Part shown: positions 52,462 to 61,100 of the stretch, in pieces
How the letters are laid out: each line of letters starts with the position of its first letter
How positions within the stretch are numbered: the stretch's first letter is position 1
Source of the DNA: Nitrospiraceae bacterium
Lineage (GTDB): Bacteria; Nitrospirota; Nitrospiria; Nitrospirales; UBA8639
Assembly (NCBI GenBank): GCA_020632595.1
Contig: JACKFF010000002.1
Span: 434,001 to 498,000, forward strand
DNA length: 64,000 nt
Direction of reading: 5' to 3'
Position numbers and translations under genes: made by a program
The notes under the pieces: generated by a model
Seen by the model: the letters and a program-made list of their open reading frames with translations, nothing else
Told to the model about the DNA's origin: nothing
The model's database searches: none

Positions 52462-53769
52462 TCAGGGTGATTCATCAGGCTTTGAAGCCAAATATTCCTG
52501 CTGGGCCTTATGGATTTGACTCAGCCCGTCTTGAATCAATCCTAATATGACCACCCAGGCGATGAATCCTAAGGCAATTTCTTTGAGGTATAAAGGCAAT
52601 TCAAACGGCATATTCCAGATCATGTGCAGTCCCATGGCAATTCCAAGCACTCGAAGGAAGCGGGGATCTTTGACCATCTGGAAAGAAAAATTGTGATCCC
52701 CACGTATTCGCCACAATCCTGCCCCGACCATGGACGTCCACAGAACATGCCCGCCGACCATACTTAAAAACCCTCGATGGGTGATGTTATCCAGCATGGC
52801 TCCTCCGCCGTAGGCCAACAACCTTTCCAGGGCATACCCTGCCGATTCGAAGGCAGCAAATCCGGCTCCGACGGCCGCACCAAAAAGCATGCCGTTCAAT
52901 GTCCAACGATATTGCAACCGATTGATCACCAGTAATAATGCCCCGGCTTTCCCGATCTCCTCAATAATCCCGGCACTTGCGGCACCCAGCCAACTATCCA
53001 ATCCGGTGGTACGGAATAAGAACAGAGACAGAATCAAAGACAAGATCCCCCCGAAAAAGACCAACTTGATGACTTGGTAGAGTGAGATATTTCGTGCAAC
53101 GTTGACCTCAAAGAAAAAAATCAGCAACGCAAAGGGAATCATGAACGATCCCGTAATAATGAGCCCAGGAACCAGTTTGATGTTGCCAAAAATATTTAAC
53201 GCAAATACAAAGCCCAGATAGACTATTAAGGAAACCATAAATACTTTAAAAAATGCCCAAGGTTTCGGCCAGGCGGTATTGATTTCCAAAAGTGTCGGGG
53301 TTGTGGCCAGAGTACCGACATGAAAATAATCTTCAACTTCCTCATCTTTTCGTTTTCGGATGACTTCTGAAAACATTTCCCAAAAGTTGAATCCCTGCAC
53401 ACGCTCCAACCCGGCTACTGAACTGATCTGTCCGCCGATGTGATCGAGCCAATCCGGGATTCCACCGTGAGATAGTTCTCCACCCAATTGCCACATACTT
53501 CGGCCAATACGAAGTTGTTGATTGGAGCTGATTATTCCTTCAGTCATTCGGTGACCATCCACAAAGAGGGCTGAACCATCGAGGGTGTGAAAATGGGGCT
53601 GGTTTTGTTGCAAGGTAAACGAAACGTGCCGTTCTACTACTTCACGATCGTCACTGAGCAAATGACAGTGAGACGATCGTCCAAGCACGATCTCCTCATG
53701 GCGTATGGAAAGACGCTTTCCCCTGTCCGGACCGGCAATACAGATTAGGAATATGTCTTGGTCACTCAT
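52462..53769 (-). CDS. FHA domain fused to PrsW-family intramembrane metalloprotease
   Basis: The 435-residue product has an N-terminal FHA domain (about 5-95: LSIRHEEIVLGRSSHCHLLSDDREVVERHVSF), which binds phosphothreonine. A linker and eight or nine membrane helices follow, with PrsW motifs: AGIIEEIGKAGALLL (EExxK), GAAVGAGFAAFESAGYALE, GGHVLWTSMVGAGLW and GLHMIWN. PrsW proteases cleave membrane anti-sigma factors. The FHA fusion suggests that proteolysis responds to Ser/Thr phosphorylation. It reads against trmL and panE and sits between the panE fragment and panE. Confidence 0.88.
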   Translation of the reverse strand: MSDQDIFLICIAGPDRGKRLSIRHEEIVLGRSSHCHLLSDDREVVERHVSFTLQQNQPHFHTLDGSALFVDGHRMTEGIISSNQQLRIGRSMWQLGGELSHGGIPDWLDHIGGQISSVAGLERVQGFNFWEMFSEVIRKRKDEEVEDYFHVGTLATTPTLLEINTAWPKPWAFFKVFMVSLIVYLGFVFALNIFGNIKLVPGLIITGSFMIPFALLIFFFEVNVARNISLYQVIKLVFFGGILSLILSLFLFRTTGLDSWLGAASAGIIEEIGKAGALLLVINRLQYRWTLNGMLFGAAVGAGFAAFESAGYALERLLAYGGGAMLDNITHRGFLSMVGGHVLWTSMVGAGLWRIRGDHNFSFQMVKDPRFLRVLGIAMGLHMIWNMPFELPLYLKEIALGFIAWVVILGLIQDGLSQIHKAQQEYLASKPDESP

Positions 53770-54286
53770 CAGGGGAGCTCAGCTTCAGAGGAGTTTCCAC
53801 AAAAAGAAAAAATCAGGACGCGGAATTTTAGCGGGAGTCTGGGGGTTTTTCAACGAAACTTGAACGGTTCGGCGGCTTCTTCTGACCCTGCGGATGAAGC
53901 CATAGTTAATCTCGTGGGTGAGATTCCTGGCGGCGCTTCCCCAATTCACCTCATTTTTGCACCTACCCTGTGAATTTCCCCACATCGATTCCGCATACCT
54001 ATTACCGGCGAATGCCGGCAGCTTTGACTTGTGCTCTGTCTTGGCTGTGGTGGTCTCTAAGGCATAGCGCCATTTATAGAATTTTGGGATATCATGAGGC
54101 AACGATCCGTAGGCGATCGAAGCCAATTTTGCTAGAGTAGGGCCAATCCATTTTGTGTGTTATGCGGCATTCTGAGATGAACTATCTTAGGGCTTGTCCG
54201 CCCTGGACACAGATCCTTCGCGTGGCTCAGGATGACAGCTATCTAAAACGTCACACGAAGTTTTACCAATAAAGAAAGGTAATCGG
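53770..54286. other. Intergenic region with REP-like hairpins
   Basis: No gene is supported in these 517 bp. Three palindromic elements occur: CCGGC-GAAT-GCCGG at 54005-54018, TGTCC-GCCCT-GGACA near 54197-54211, and ATCCT...AGGAT at 54214-54234. The last belongs to a CAGATCCTTCGCGTGGCTCAGGATGAC-like core resembling interspersed hairpin repeats seen in many bacterial genomes. Other copies were not found in this window. Confidence 0.4.
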
Positions 54287-55651
54287 ATGAAGGAGATTTT
54301 GTTTGTGGGGGCGGGATCAGTTGGGGGATATTTTGGGGCGCACCTGGCTCGCCGCAATCCGAATGTGTCGTTCCTCCTGCGGCCGCGTACCAGGGAGGCT
54401 GTGGCTAAAAACGGGCTGACCATCCGGAGCGCGATTGGTGAGAGCTTTACCGTGCATCCCACTGTGGCTTCCAATCCCGAGGAACTGCCCCAACCGGATC
54501 TGGTTGTGCTGGGGATCAAAGCCTATGACCTGAATGAGGCCATGAACCAGATTGAGCCGGTGCTGAAGCCGGATACCATTATTCTGACCTTGCAAAACGG
54601 GGTGACGATTGAGGATACCCTGATGGTTCGATTTGGCCGGGAGCGGATTGTGGGCGGGGTGGCATTTATCTATTCCAGGATCGCCGAGCCGGGGGTGATC
54701 GACCATTATAAGAAAGGCATGCTAACTATTGGGGAACCGTTGGGAATGGACACTCCCAGACTCCACGCCATCCTGGCGTTATTGAAAGGGGCGGGGATTC
54801 CCTGTTTCATTAATCCTGATATCCGGCGGGCCAAGTGGGAGAAAATGTGTTGGAATTGTGTGTTTAACCCGCTGACAGTGTTGCTGAATGATCGGGTGGC
54901 AAAAGCCTTGGATCATCAGGAGTTTCAACCGGTCATCGCGACCATCGTGCGGGAAGTCTCGGCCGTGGCCATGGCGGTCCACCGTGTGCCGTTGGATGAG
55001 GATATGCCGGAGAAGGTCGTCAAGTGGGCTCAAGAGCTTCGAGATATTCATACATCGATGTATGATGATTGGCTGGCCGGGCGACCTACTGAAATTGATG
55101 AGCTGAATGGTTTTATCACCGAACAAGGCAAGGCCTTTGGGGTGCCCACTCCTATGAACGACATGTTGACGGCGTTCATTAAAGTTTTGACCCCATCCAG
55201 GCCTTCCTCAGAGGCCACAATTCAGGTAGGCGGGGATATTTTGCAGAGTCTTCAATTTACGCGAACGACCCTGGCACAACTTCCTTCCATGCATCAGGTG
55301 TCGGAATTGCCTACCGTGATGCCTGGGATGAATGTCCGTGGCGTCAAATTTCAAGCAATACTTGATGTTGCGACACTTAATGTGGGGACCGACCATGTGA
55401 CCTTCGAGTCGCAGGATGGAAAATTCTCAGCCTGTCTGACGATCAAGCAAGCTGCCGAATTCGGCATTCTGGTATATGAACAGGATGGCACGCCCTTTCC
55501 TTCCGAACGAGGCGGGCCGTTTCGATTGGTCACGCCCGGATTGGGTGACTTGTGCGCCAATGTGAAGCAGGTTGGCAAAATCATCTTTTCAAAAGGTCTG
55601 ATTTCGGATAGCCGTCCACCTCAAGCCTGCCCGGAGCCAGAGAAAGTATAG
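54287..55651 (+). CDS. PanE/ApbA-like ketopantoate reductase fused to a molybdopterin-oxidoreductase-like domain
   Basis: The 454-residue product is longer than ordinary PanE (~300). Residues 1-310 are a complete ketopantoate-reductase-like unit: NADPH-binding VGAGSVGGYFGAHLA (7-21), VLGIKAYDL, LQNGV, and KWEKMCWNCVFNPLTVL. Residues about 320-450 resemble the oxidoreductase molybdopterin-binding fold: GVKFQAILDVA, VTFESQDGKFSACLTIKQAAEFGILVYEQDGTPFPSERGGPFRLVTPG. The conserved cysteine that ligates molybdenum in sulfite oxidases is not evident, so the extra domain may be structural or bind something else. Pantothenate synthesis is possible but the substrate may differ. Confidence 0.8.
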   Translation: MKEILFVGAGSVGGYFGAHLARRNPNVSFLLRPRTREAVAKNGLTIRSAIGESFTVHPTVASNPEELPQPDLVVLGIKAYDLNEAMNQIEPVLKPDTIILTLQNGVTIEDTLMVRFGRERIVGGVAFIYSRIAEPGVIDHYKKGMLTIGEPLGMDTPRLHAILALLKGAGIPCFINPDIRRAKWEKMCWNCVFNPLTVLLNDRVAKALDHQEFQPVIATIVREVSAVAMAVHRVPLDEDMPEKVVKWAQELRDIHTSMYDDWLAGRPTEIDELNGFITEQGKAFGVPTPMNDMLTAFIKVLTPSRPSSEATIQVGGDILQSLQFTRTTLAQLPSMHQVSELPTVMPGMNVRGVKFQAILDVATLNVGTDHVTFESQDGKFSACLTIKQAAEFGILVYEQDGTPFPSERGGPFRLVTPGLGDLCANVKQVGKIIFSKGLISDSRPPQACPEPEKV

Positions 55652-55661
55652 GTTTATCTTT

Positions 55662-56957
55662 ATGCAGCCATCCCACCAGGTTCCTCTTATCTATAATCTG
55701 TTTCCTCGCCTGGCCGGCCCTTATGATCGCTGGATCTCGCACGCGGAACGGGCTGCAGGCATGGGGTTTAATTGGCTCTTTGTGAATCCCATTCATCTTC
55801 CGGGATTTTCGGGAAGTTTATATGCCATCAAAGAATATGATCTCCTGAATCCGGCATTTCTGCCGGAAGGGACTCAGGACCAGAGTCTTGATGTGTTACG
55901 CCCCACGCTTCAACGCATCGCCCAATGTGGCCTGGCCCCAATGGTGGATCTGGTCTTGAACCACACGGCCATCGATTCTTCCCTGGTGTCACAGCACCCC
56001 GACTGGTATATGCGGGATGGTCAGGGAAACGTTGAACATCCGTATGCGGTTGATCCTGATGACCCAGGCAAGAAAACGGTGTGGGGCGATTTAGCCGAAA
56101 TTGATAATCGGCATTCTCCTGATCGGGAGCATCTCTGGGAGTTTTGGGGACAATTGGTTGACCGGTATCTTGAATTGGGGTTTCAGGGTTTTCGGTGTGA
56201 CGCGGCCTATAAGGTTCCCGCTGAGTTGTGGCGTTTTCTTATTCACCGGGCCCAACGCCTGAATCCTGAGGCTGTCTTTTGGGCGGAAAATCTTGGTTGT
56301 ACCCTGGAGCAGACGCGCGCGTTAGGAGACGCGGGATTTCACCTTTTTTGTAACAGCTCCAAATGGTGGAATTTCAAGGATGCCTGGTGCTTGAACCAAC
56401 ATCGCGAATTTCAAGCTATGCCGTCCATTGGGTTTCCTGAATCGCATGATACGCCGCGGCTGGCTGCGGAGTCAGGAGGAAATGAGGCGGTTCAACGCCA
56501 ACGCTATGCCTTTGCCGCGCTGTTTTCCACCGGCCTTATGATCCCGATGGGGTATGAGTTTGGATTTCAGCGGTCCTTGCATGTGGTGGAGACCACTCTC
56601 GATGATTGGGAATCCCCCCGATGGGATTTACAAATTTTTATCCGTGCGGTGAATCACTGGAAGTTGAAGGTGCCGCTCTGGCAAGGGGAGGGGGATCTGG
56701 TTCAACGGTCGATGTCCAACCCCAACCTGTGCGTATTGGAGCGGCGGTCGTTGGAAAATCCCCACAGTTGGGCACTCCTCTGCCTCAATACTCATGCTCA
56801 TGAGCCGGTTGATGTGGCCATCGGTGAGTTGGGCACTCTACCGTCTTCCCCCAGAATGTGGCGTGTCAGCTCGCTTGATCAGCATCCTGGTTCCCATTCC
56901 ATCCCTGATCGGGTTGTGTTTCAGGCAGCCGAAGTCATTGTGATTACAGCCTTTTAA
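55662..56957 (+). CDS. GH13 alpha-amylase-family enzyme, GlgE/maltosyltransferase-like
   Basis: The 431-residue product is a (beta/alpha)8 GH13 barrel: DLVLNH (96-101), GFRCDAAYK with nucleophile Asp180, FWAENLG with acid/base Glu209 and PESHDTPR with Asp263. The GGGATK-like N-terminal domains of full GlgE are missing, so it is a compact barrel with a short C-terminal beta domain. Substrate could be an alpha-glucan or maltose-1-phosphate. It lies 10 bp after the panE-like gene, in the same direction. Confidence 0.82.
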   Translation: MQPSHQVPLIYNLFPRLAGPYDRWISHAERAAGMGFNWLFVNPIHLPGFSGSLYAIKEYDLLNPAFLPEGTQDQSLDVLRPTLQRIAQCGLAPMVDLVLNHTAIDSSLVSQHPDWYMRDGQGNVEHPYAVDPDDPGKKTVWGDLAEIDNRHSPDREHLWEFWGQLVDRYLELGFQGFRCDAAYKVPAELWRFLIHRAQRLNPEAVFWAENLGCTLEQTRALGDAGFHLFCNSSKWWNFKDAWCLNQHREFQAMPSIGFPESHDTPRLAAESGGNEAVQRQRYAFAALFSTGLMIPMGYEFGFQRSLHVVETTLDDWESPRWDLQIFIRAVNHWKLKVPLWQGEGDLVQRSMSNPNLCVLERRSLENPHSWALLCLNTHAHEPVDVAIGELGTLPSSPRMWRVSSLDQHPGSHSIPDRVVFQAAEVIVITAF

Positions 56958-57056
56958 GTGTGGCCTTGAGATTGCAACTGAATAGAAGGGGCCGTAAAAT
57001 GCTCTTTGCTTATTCACAGGGTTTTATTATGGGATTTTTGGGAAAGGACGAGAAGT

Positions 57057-57473
57057 ATGTCAGAGCGGACGTTAGCGATTATTAAGCCTGATGCGGTGGC
57101 CAAACATGCGATTGGTGATATTATCCGCCGTTATGAAGAGGCCGGCTTGTTTCCGGTTGCGATGAAAATGATGCGGTTATCCAAAGGGGTAGCGGAGGGG
57201 TTTTATGCTGTGCATCGAGAGCGCCCCTTCTTTAATGACTTGACGACCTATATGAGTTCGGGGCCGGTGGTGGTTGTGGTTCTGGAAGGGAAAGACGCGG
57301 TCAAAGCGCACCGTGATCTGATGGGAGCGACCGATCCCAAAAAAGCCGATCCAGGTACCATTCGGGCTGTGCATGGGGCTTCTATTGAGGCTAATGCGGT
57401 GCATGGATCCGATTCCACGGAGAATGCTGAAATTGAGATTCGGTACTTTTTCGCAGAATCCAATCTGGGCTAG
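57057..57473 (+). CDS. ndk: Nucleoside diphosphate kinase
   Basis: Transfers the gamma-phosphate between nucleoside triphosphates and diphosphates through a phosphohistidine. The 138-residue product shows the start ERTLAIIKPDAV, FYAVHRERPFFNDLTTYMSSGP, the RDLMGATDPKKADPGTIR segment and catalytic His116 in NAVHGSDS. ATG 57057 has AAGGA upstream and begins at the family start; a longer frame from 57006 is ignored. A strong terminator follows. Confidence 0.96.
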   Translation: MSERTLAIIKPDAVAKHAIGDIIRRYEEAGLFPVAMKMMRLSKGVAEGFYAVHRERPFFNDLTTYMSSGPVVVVVLEGKDAVKAHRDLMGATDPKKADPGTIRAVHGASIEANAVHGSDSTENAEIEIRYFFAESNLG

Positions 57474-57528
57474 TGGAAGACCATCCTGACTGAGCCTGTA
57501 TTTCTATCGTCCACTGACTCCGGTATGG

Positions 57529-57562
57529 TGCCCGCCGAAAACGGCGGGCATGTTTCTTTTTA
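57529..57562 (+). terminator. Rho-independent terminator after ndk
   Basis: TGCCCGCCG (57529-57537) and CGGCGGGCA (57542-57550) form a perfect 9-bp stem with an AAAA loop, followed by TGTTTCTTTTT. It lies 56 nt after the ndk stop and separates it from the lipoprotein gene. Confidence 0.92.
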
Positions 57563-57614
57563 TAAATCTAGTGTATGGGTTTATGTTTTATGTCCTCCTA
57601 GTACCTATGGCCGT

Positions 57615-59174
57615 ATGACAACATGGTTGAAAATGTGCAGTTTGCTGGTGTGTCTGGGGCTCATGGCCGGATGCGGTCGGACACGTCCTCCCCAGGGACC
57701 ACCGGTGAGTGGGGCCATTCCTCCTCCTCCTGCGGTCGAATCTATGCCGGAGGATCGAGAGGAAGAATCCGTGTTATCCCCACCCGAAGTTCCTCCCGAT
57801 ATTCAACGGATTCATGCGCAACTCTTTCAGCAGTCCAAGGATCGTTTTGAGGAAAAAGCCTATCCTCAGGCCATCAGCGGACTGACGCGCTTGCTGGCGC
57901 TTCTGCCTGAAGAGCCCATTGAATTCCAAAGCCGATGGTTGCTGGCTCAAGCCTATCGTCAGGTCGGGGAATGGGAAGCTGCCAGGGATCAGTACCGCAT
58001 ACTCACGGTTGCTGGTAGCGCTAATCCTTACCAAGCCGGTGCTCAACTGCAGTTCAATGAACTTCAACGTTTACTTGAACAATTTACGATGCCTCCTCTC
58101 GACACTCAGGCCATCAGGCTAACCCTTGAACAATTGCCCGCCAGTGGAGGGTTTGACGAGGGAATTAAAAAGATGAAGGCCGATGGCATCACCACCCTGT
58201 TGATTGATTTGGGGTGTGAGGGAGCCGGATTCCACAGCGATCAACCGCGGACGACGAGGGCGCCTCGCCATCTGCTTGATCTCCAGACGCTCCTGCGCTC
58301 ATATGTGGAACGCAGTCATCAGTTGCATCTGTTGGTGTATGTGGGAGTAAACCTCCGTTGTATTGGCAATTGGCATGATTCCCCTTTACCGGAATGGCGG
58401 GATGGCACATATAATACAACCACCCGCCAGGTTCAGAATTCCAGGTTTTTTGATATTTTTCATCCGGAGTATCAACGGTTTCTCGATCAATTTCTCACGC
58501 ATCTTTCCGAGGAAAGCGTGGACGGTCTGGTGTTTCTCGACGATTATCCCATGGGGGTGTATGACGGGATGTCGCGGGAGGGATTGACCCGTTTTCAAAA
58601 CGCCTTCGGAGTGAGTTTTGATCCCGTACGTACTTTTCAGCCTGGGTTTGATCCTCTCAGAGCATTGAAATTGTTGAGTCGATCAACCCAGCCTTCAGGC
58701 GCGCCTGTGGAAGATTCCGTGTTTTGGCGCTGGGCGGGGTGGAAAGCTCGTGAGCGATTGACTGTTGTTGAGCAGCTGATTGGCCAGCTTCGCAAACGCC
58801 ATCTGACAGTTCAATGTGGCCTGGAGCTCCATCCCCATGGATTGACCGATCCGGTTCGGGCCCTGGTGGACTATGCCCAGGATGCGATGGAGGCCACCCG
58901 GCGCCCGTTTTCATTTTTCTTTGTGCGCCCGGAAATCGACAGGCACTCCTCGTCCGATCAACTGTCGGCGATTGAAAAGCTCCGGCGTATTTCGACGAAG
59001 GCCGTGTTAACCCGCTTGCTTCCCGTACTTGACGATCCGCGACGGGTTTGGGTGAGTATGCCGGCAGAGAGAGGAAAGCGCATTCTGCCGGGGACAGCCG
59101 GAGGCAGTGCCTCACTGCTCAATGAATTTCCTTCGGGAATCGGTGTCGTGCACGATCTTCGAGCATTTTCTTAA
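57615..59174 (+). CDS. Lipoprotein with PgaB-like glycoside-hydrolase C-terminal domain and N-terminal TPR
   Basis: From ATG 57615 the 519-residue product has a lipobox LMAGC (Cys20) and a Pro-rich linker. TPR-like helices (about 60-150: FQQSKDRFEEKAYPQAISGLTRLLALLPEE) precede a TIM-barrel region (about 180-500). The region GLVFLDDYPMGVYDGMSREGLTRFQNAFG and WRWAGWKARERLTVVEQLIGQLR resembles the C-terminal glycoside-hydrolase-like domain of the poly-N-acetylglucosamine deacetylase PgaB (GHL13). There is no deacetylase domain here, so a role in exopolysaccharide trimming or export is inferred. A frame open from 57525 overlaps the terminator and is disregarded. Confidence 0.72.
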   Translation: MTTWLKMCSLLVCLGLMAGCGRTRPPQGPPVSGAIPPPPAVESMPEDREEESVLSPPEVPPDIQRIHAQLFQQSKDRFEEKAYPQAISGLTRLLALLPEEPIEFQSRWLLAQAYRQVGEWEAARDQYRILTVAGSANPYQAGAQLQFNELQRLLEQFTMPPLDTQAIRLTLEQLPASGGFDEGIKKMKADGITTLLIDLGCEGAGFHSDQPRTTRAPRHLLDLQTLLRSYVERSHQLHLLVYVGVNLRCIGNWHDSPLPEWRDGTYNTTTRQVQNSRFFDIFHPEYQRFLDQFLTHLSEESVDGLVFLDDYPMGVYDGMSREGLTRFQNAFGVSFDPVRTFQPGFDPLRALKLLSRSTQPSGAPVEDSVFWRWAGWKARERLTVVEQLIGQLRKRHLTVQCGLELHPHGLTDPVRALVDYAQDAMEATRRPFSFFFVRPEIDRHSSSDQLSAIEKLRRISTKAVLTRLLPVLDDPRRVWVSMPAERGKRILPGTAGGSASLLNEFPSGIGVVHDLRAFS

Positions 59175-59285
59175 ATGCTCCGGTAGGGTTTCCGTTGCAT
59201 TGTGCTGGGAACACTTACTTCATGAGGGGCATGGGAGACATCAAAATATGAACGCTATCATCGTTTTGAACAAAAGGGGGTAGGA

Positions 59286-59672
59286 ATGGAGCCACAGGAT
59301 TTACGATTTCACAAGGAACACGAATGGATTCGAGTTGAAGGGAAAAAGGCGACCTTAGGCATTAGTCAATTTGCTCAGGATGCCCTGGGAGATGTGGTCT
59401 TTGTGGACGTTCCTAAAGTAGGAACCTCGCTGCAAGCTGAGGATCAATTGGGAGAAGTGGAGTCGACCAAAGCCACTTCGACCATTTACACGCCGGTCAC
59501 CGGAAAAATTCTTCAAGTGAATACAGAACTTCAGGATCATCCCGAACTACTCAATCAGGATCCCTATGGGAAGGGGTGGATCGCGGTGCTGGAATTAGCC
59601 GATCCTGGTGAGGTGGATGGTTTGATGACGCCGGAGCAATACACGGCATTTTTAGCCTCACAGGAATCATGA
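59286..59672 (+). CDS. gcvH: Glycine cleavage system H protein
   Basis: Carries the aminomethyl group of glycine on a lipoyl-lysine between the P, T and L proteins. The 128-residue product has FHKEHEWIRVEGKKATLGISQFAQDALGDVVFVDVP, and lipoylation site Lys62 in ESTKATSTIYTPVTG. It overlaps the dihydrolipoamide dehydrogenase gene by 4 bp, so the pair is an H-L unit; P and T proteins are elsewhere. It could also act as a lipoyl donor or relay. Confidence 0.95.
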   Translation: MEPQDLRFHKEHEWIRVEGKKATLGISQFAQDALGDVVFVDVPKVGTSLQAEDQLGEVESTKATSTIYTPVTGKILQVNTELQDHPELLNQDPYGKGWIAVLELADPGEVDGLMTPEQYTAFLASQES

Positions 59673-61069
59673 CCACCTCGCCCCACATTGTCATTATCGG
59701 ATCAGGTCCTGGTGGGTATGTGGCGGCTATTCGCGCCGCGCAATTAGGGGCCAAGGTGACGATCCTTGAGGAACAGGTGCTTGGGGGGGTGTGCCTGAAT
59801 TGGGGCTGTATTCCCAGTAAAACCCTGTTGGGCTTTATTGATCTTGGCGAACGGGTTCGGCATGCCCAGCCGTTTGGCCTCAACATTGAGGGGCCTGTGA
59901 GCTATGACCTTGCCCGCATGGTTGCACGTAAGGAGGAGGTGGTGCGTGGGCTTGTAAAGGGGATCGGCACCTTGTTGAAGCAGTGGAAAATTACCCACGT
60001 GCCGGGACGAGGAGAATTGGTGAATGACCGGCAGGTGCGGGTTACCCATCTTGATGGGTCCTCATCCACCATTGATGCCGATGCCATTATTCTTGCCACA
60101 GGTTCTTCCTGGCCTCAACTGCCTCAGTTTCCCATTGATGGCCAATGCGTGTTGACCAGTAAGGAGGCTCTGGATCTGACGGCGATTCCCAGGAGCATTG
60201 TGATTGTCGGTGGTGGGGTGGAAGGATGTGAGTTTGCCTGCTTGTTGAGCGGGCTGGGATCGGAAGTGAGTCTTGTCGAAATGATGCCTTCCGTGCTTCC
60301 TCTTGAGGATGAAGATACCATCTCCACCATGACGCGTGAGTTGAAAAAACGCAAGATTCAACTCTATCTCAAGACGCAGATTACGGATTGGGCGGCTGTT
60401 GATGGGGGAGTGCGAGCGACGCTGGCTTCGGGAGAAGAACTGGTGACAGACCACCTGCTGGTTTCGGTCGGGCGCCGTTTGAACTCCGGCCGGTTAGGGC
60501 TGGAGCAGGTTGGCGTGCAGGTGGGAACCAGGGGTGAGATTCTGGTCAATGAAAAAATGGAAACCTCCGTCCCCGGTATTTACGCGATTGGCGATGTGAC
60601 GGGAAAATTCATGTTGGCGCATGTCGCCTCGGCTCAAGGAAAAGTGGCGGTCTCAAACGCGATGGGCCGGCCGCAGGCCATTAACTATGATGTCATTCCT
60701 GCAGGGATTTTTACCTTACCGGAAATCGGGCGTGTGGGACTGACTGAGGCCCAGGCCCGGGAACGCGGGTTGGCGGTTGCGGTTGGGCGATTCAAATATG
60801 CCGGTCTCGGAAAAGCACAGGCCGTTGGTGAGCCGTTTGGACATTTTAAAGTGATTTCGGATGAACAGACCAAGAAAATTCTTGGCGTCCATATTATTGG
60901 TGCGCATGCGGCGGACCTCATTCATGAAGCCGCCATGGCCATGCAGGGTGGGTTGACCGTCGAGGATCTCGCCAACATGATTCATGCGCATCCCACTTTT
61001 TCGGAAGGGTTGATGGAGGCAGCCGAGGATGTGGAGGGCATGGCCATTCACCAGGCGCGAAAGCGTTGA
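59669..61069 (+). CDS. lpdA: Dihydrolipoamide dehydrogenase
   Basis: FAD-dependent oxidoreductase that reoxidises the dihydrolipoyl group of GcvH and 2-oxoacid dehydrogenases with NAD+. The 466-residue product shows FAD-binding IIGSGPGGYVAAIRAAQLG, the redox-active CLNWGCIPSKT (Cys42, Cys47), NAD-binding IVGGGVEGCEFACLLSGLG, GDVTGKFMLAHVAS and the C-terminal HAHPTFSEGLMEA His-Glu pair. It overlaps gcvH. Confidence 0.95.
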   Translation: MTTSPHIVIIGSGPGGYVAAIRAAQLGAKVTILEEQVLGGVCLNWGCIPSKTLLGFIDLGERVRHAQPFGLNIEGPVSYDLARMVARKEEVVRGLVKGIGTLLKQWKITHVPGRGELVNDRQVRVTHLDGSSSTIDADAIILATGSSWPQLPQFPIDGQCVLTSKEALDLTAIPRSIVIVGGGVEGCEFACLLSGLGSEVSLVEMMPSVLPLEDEDTISTMTRELKKRKIQLYLKTQITDWAAVDGGVRATLASGEELVTDHLLVSVGRRLNSGRLGLEQVGVQVGTRGEILVNEKMETSVPGIYAIGDVTGKFMLAHVASAQGKVAVSNAMGRPQAINYDVIPAGIFTLPEIGRVGLTEAQARERGLAVAVGRFKYAGLGKAQAVGEPFGHFKVISDEQTKKILGVHIIGAHAADLIHEAAMAMQGGLTVEDLANMIHAHPTFSEGLMEAAEDVEGMAIHQARKR

Positions 61070-61100
61070 TAATGCTCTGAAGCGTATTCATTGATTCAAC

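Noticed and set aside
53785..54126. Minus-strand reading frame of 113 codons upstream of the FHA-PrsW gene
   Set aside because: No recognisable domain; part of it reads through a palindromic repeat.
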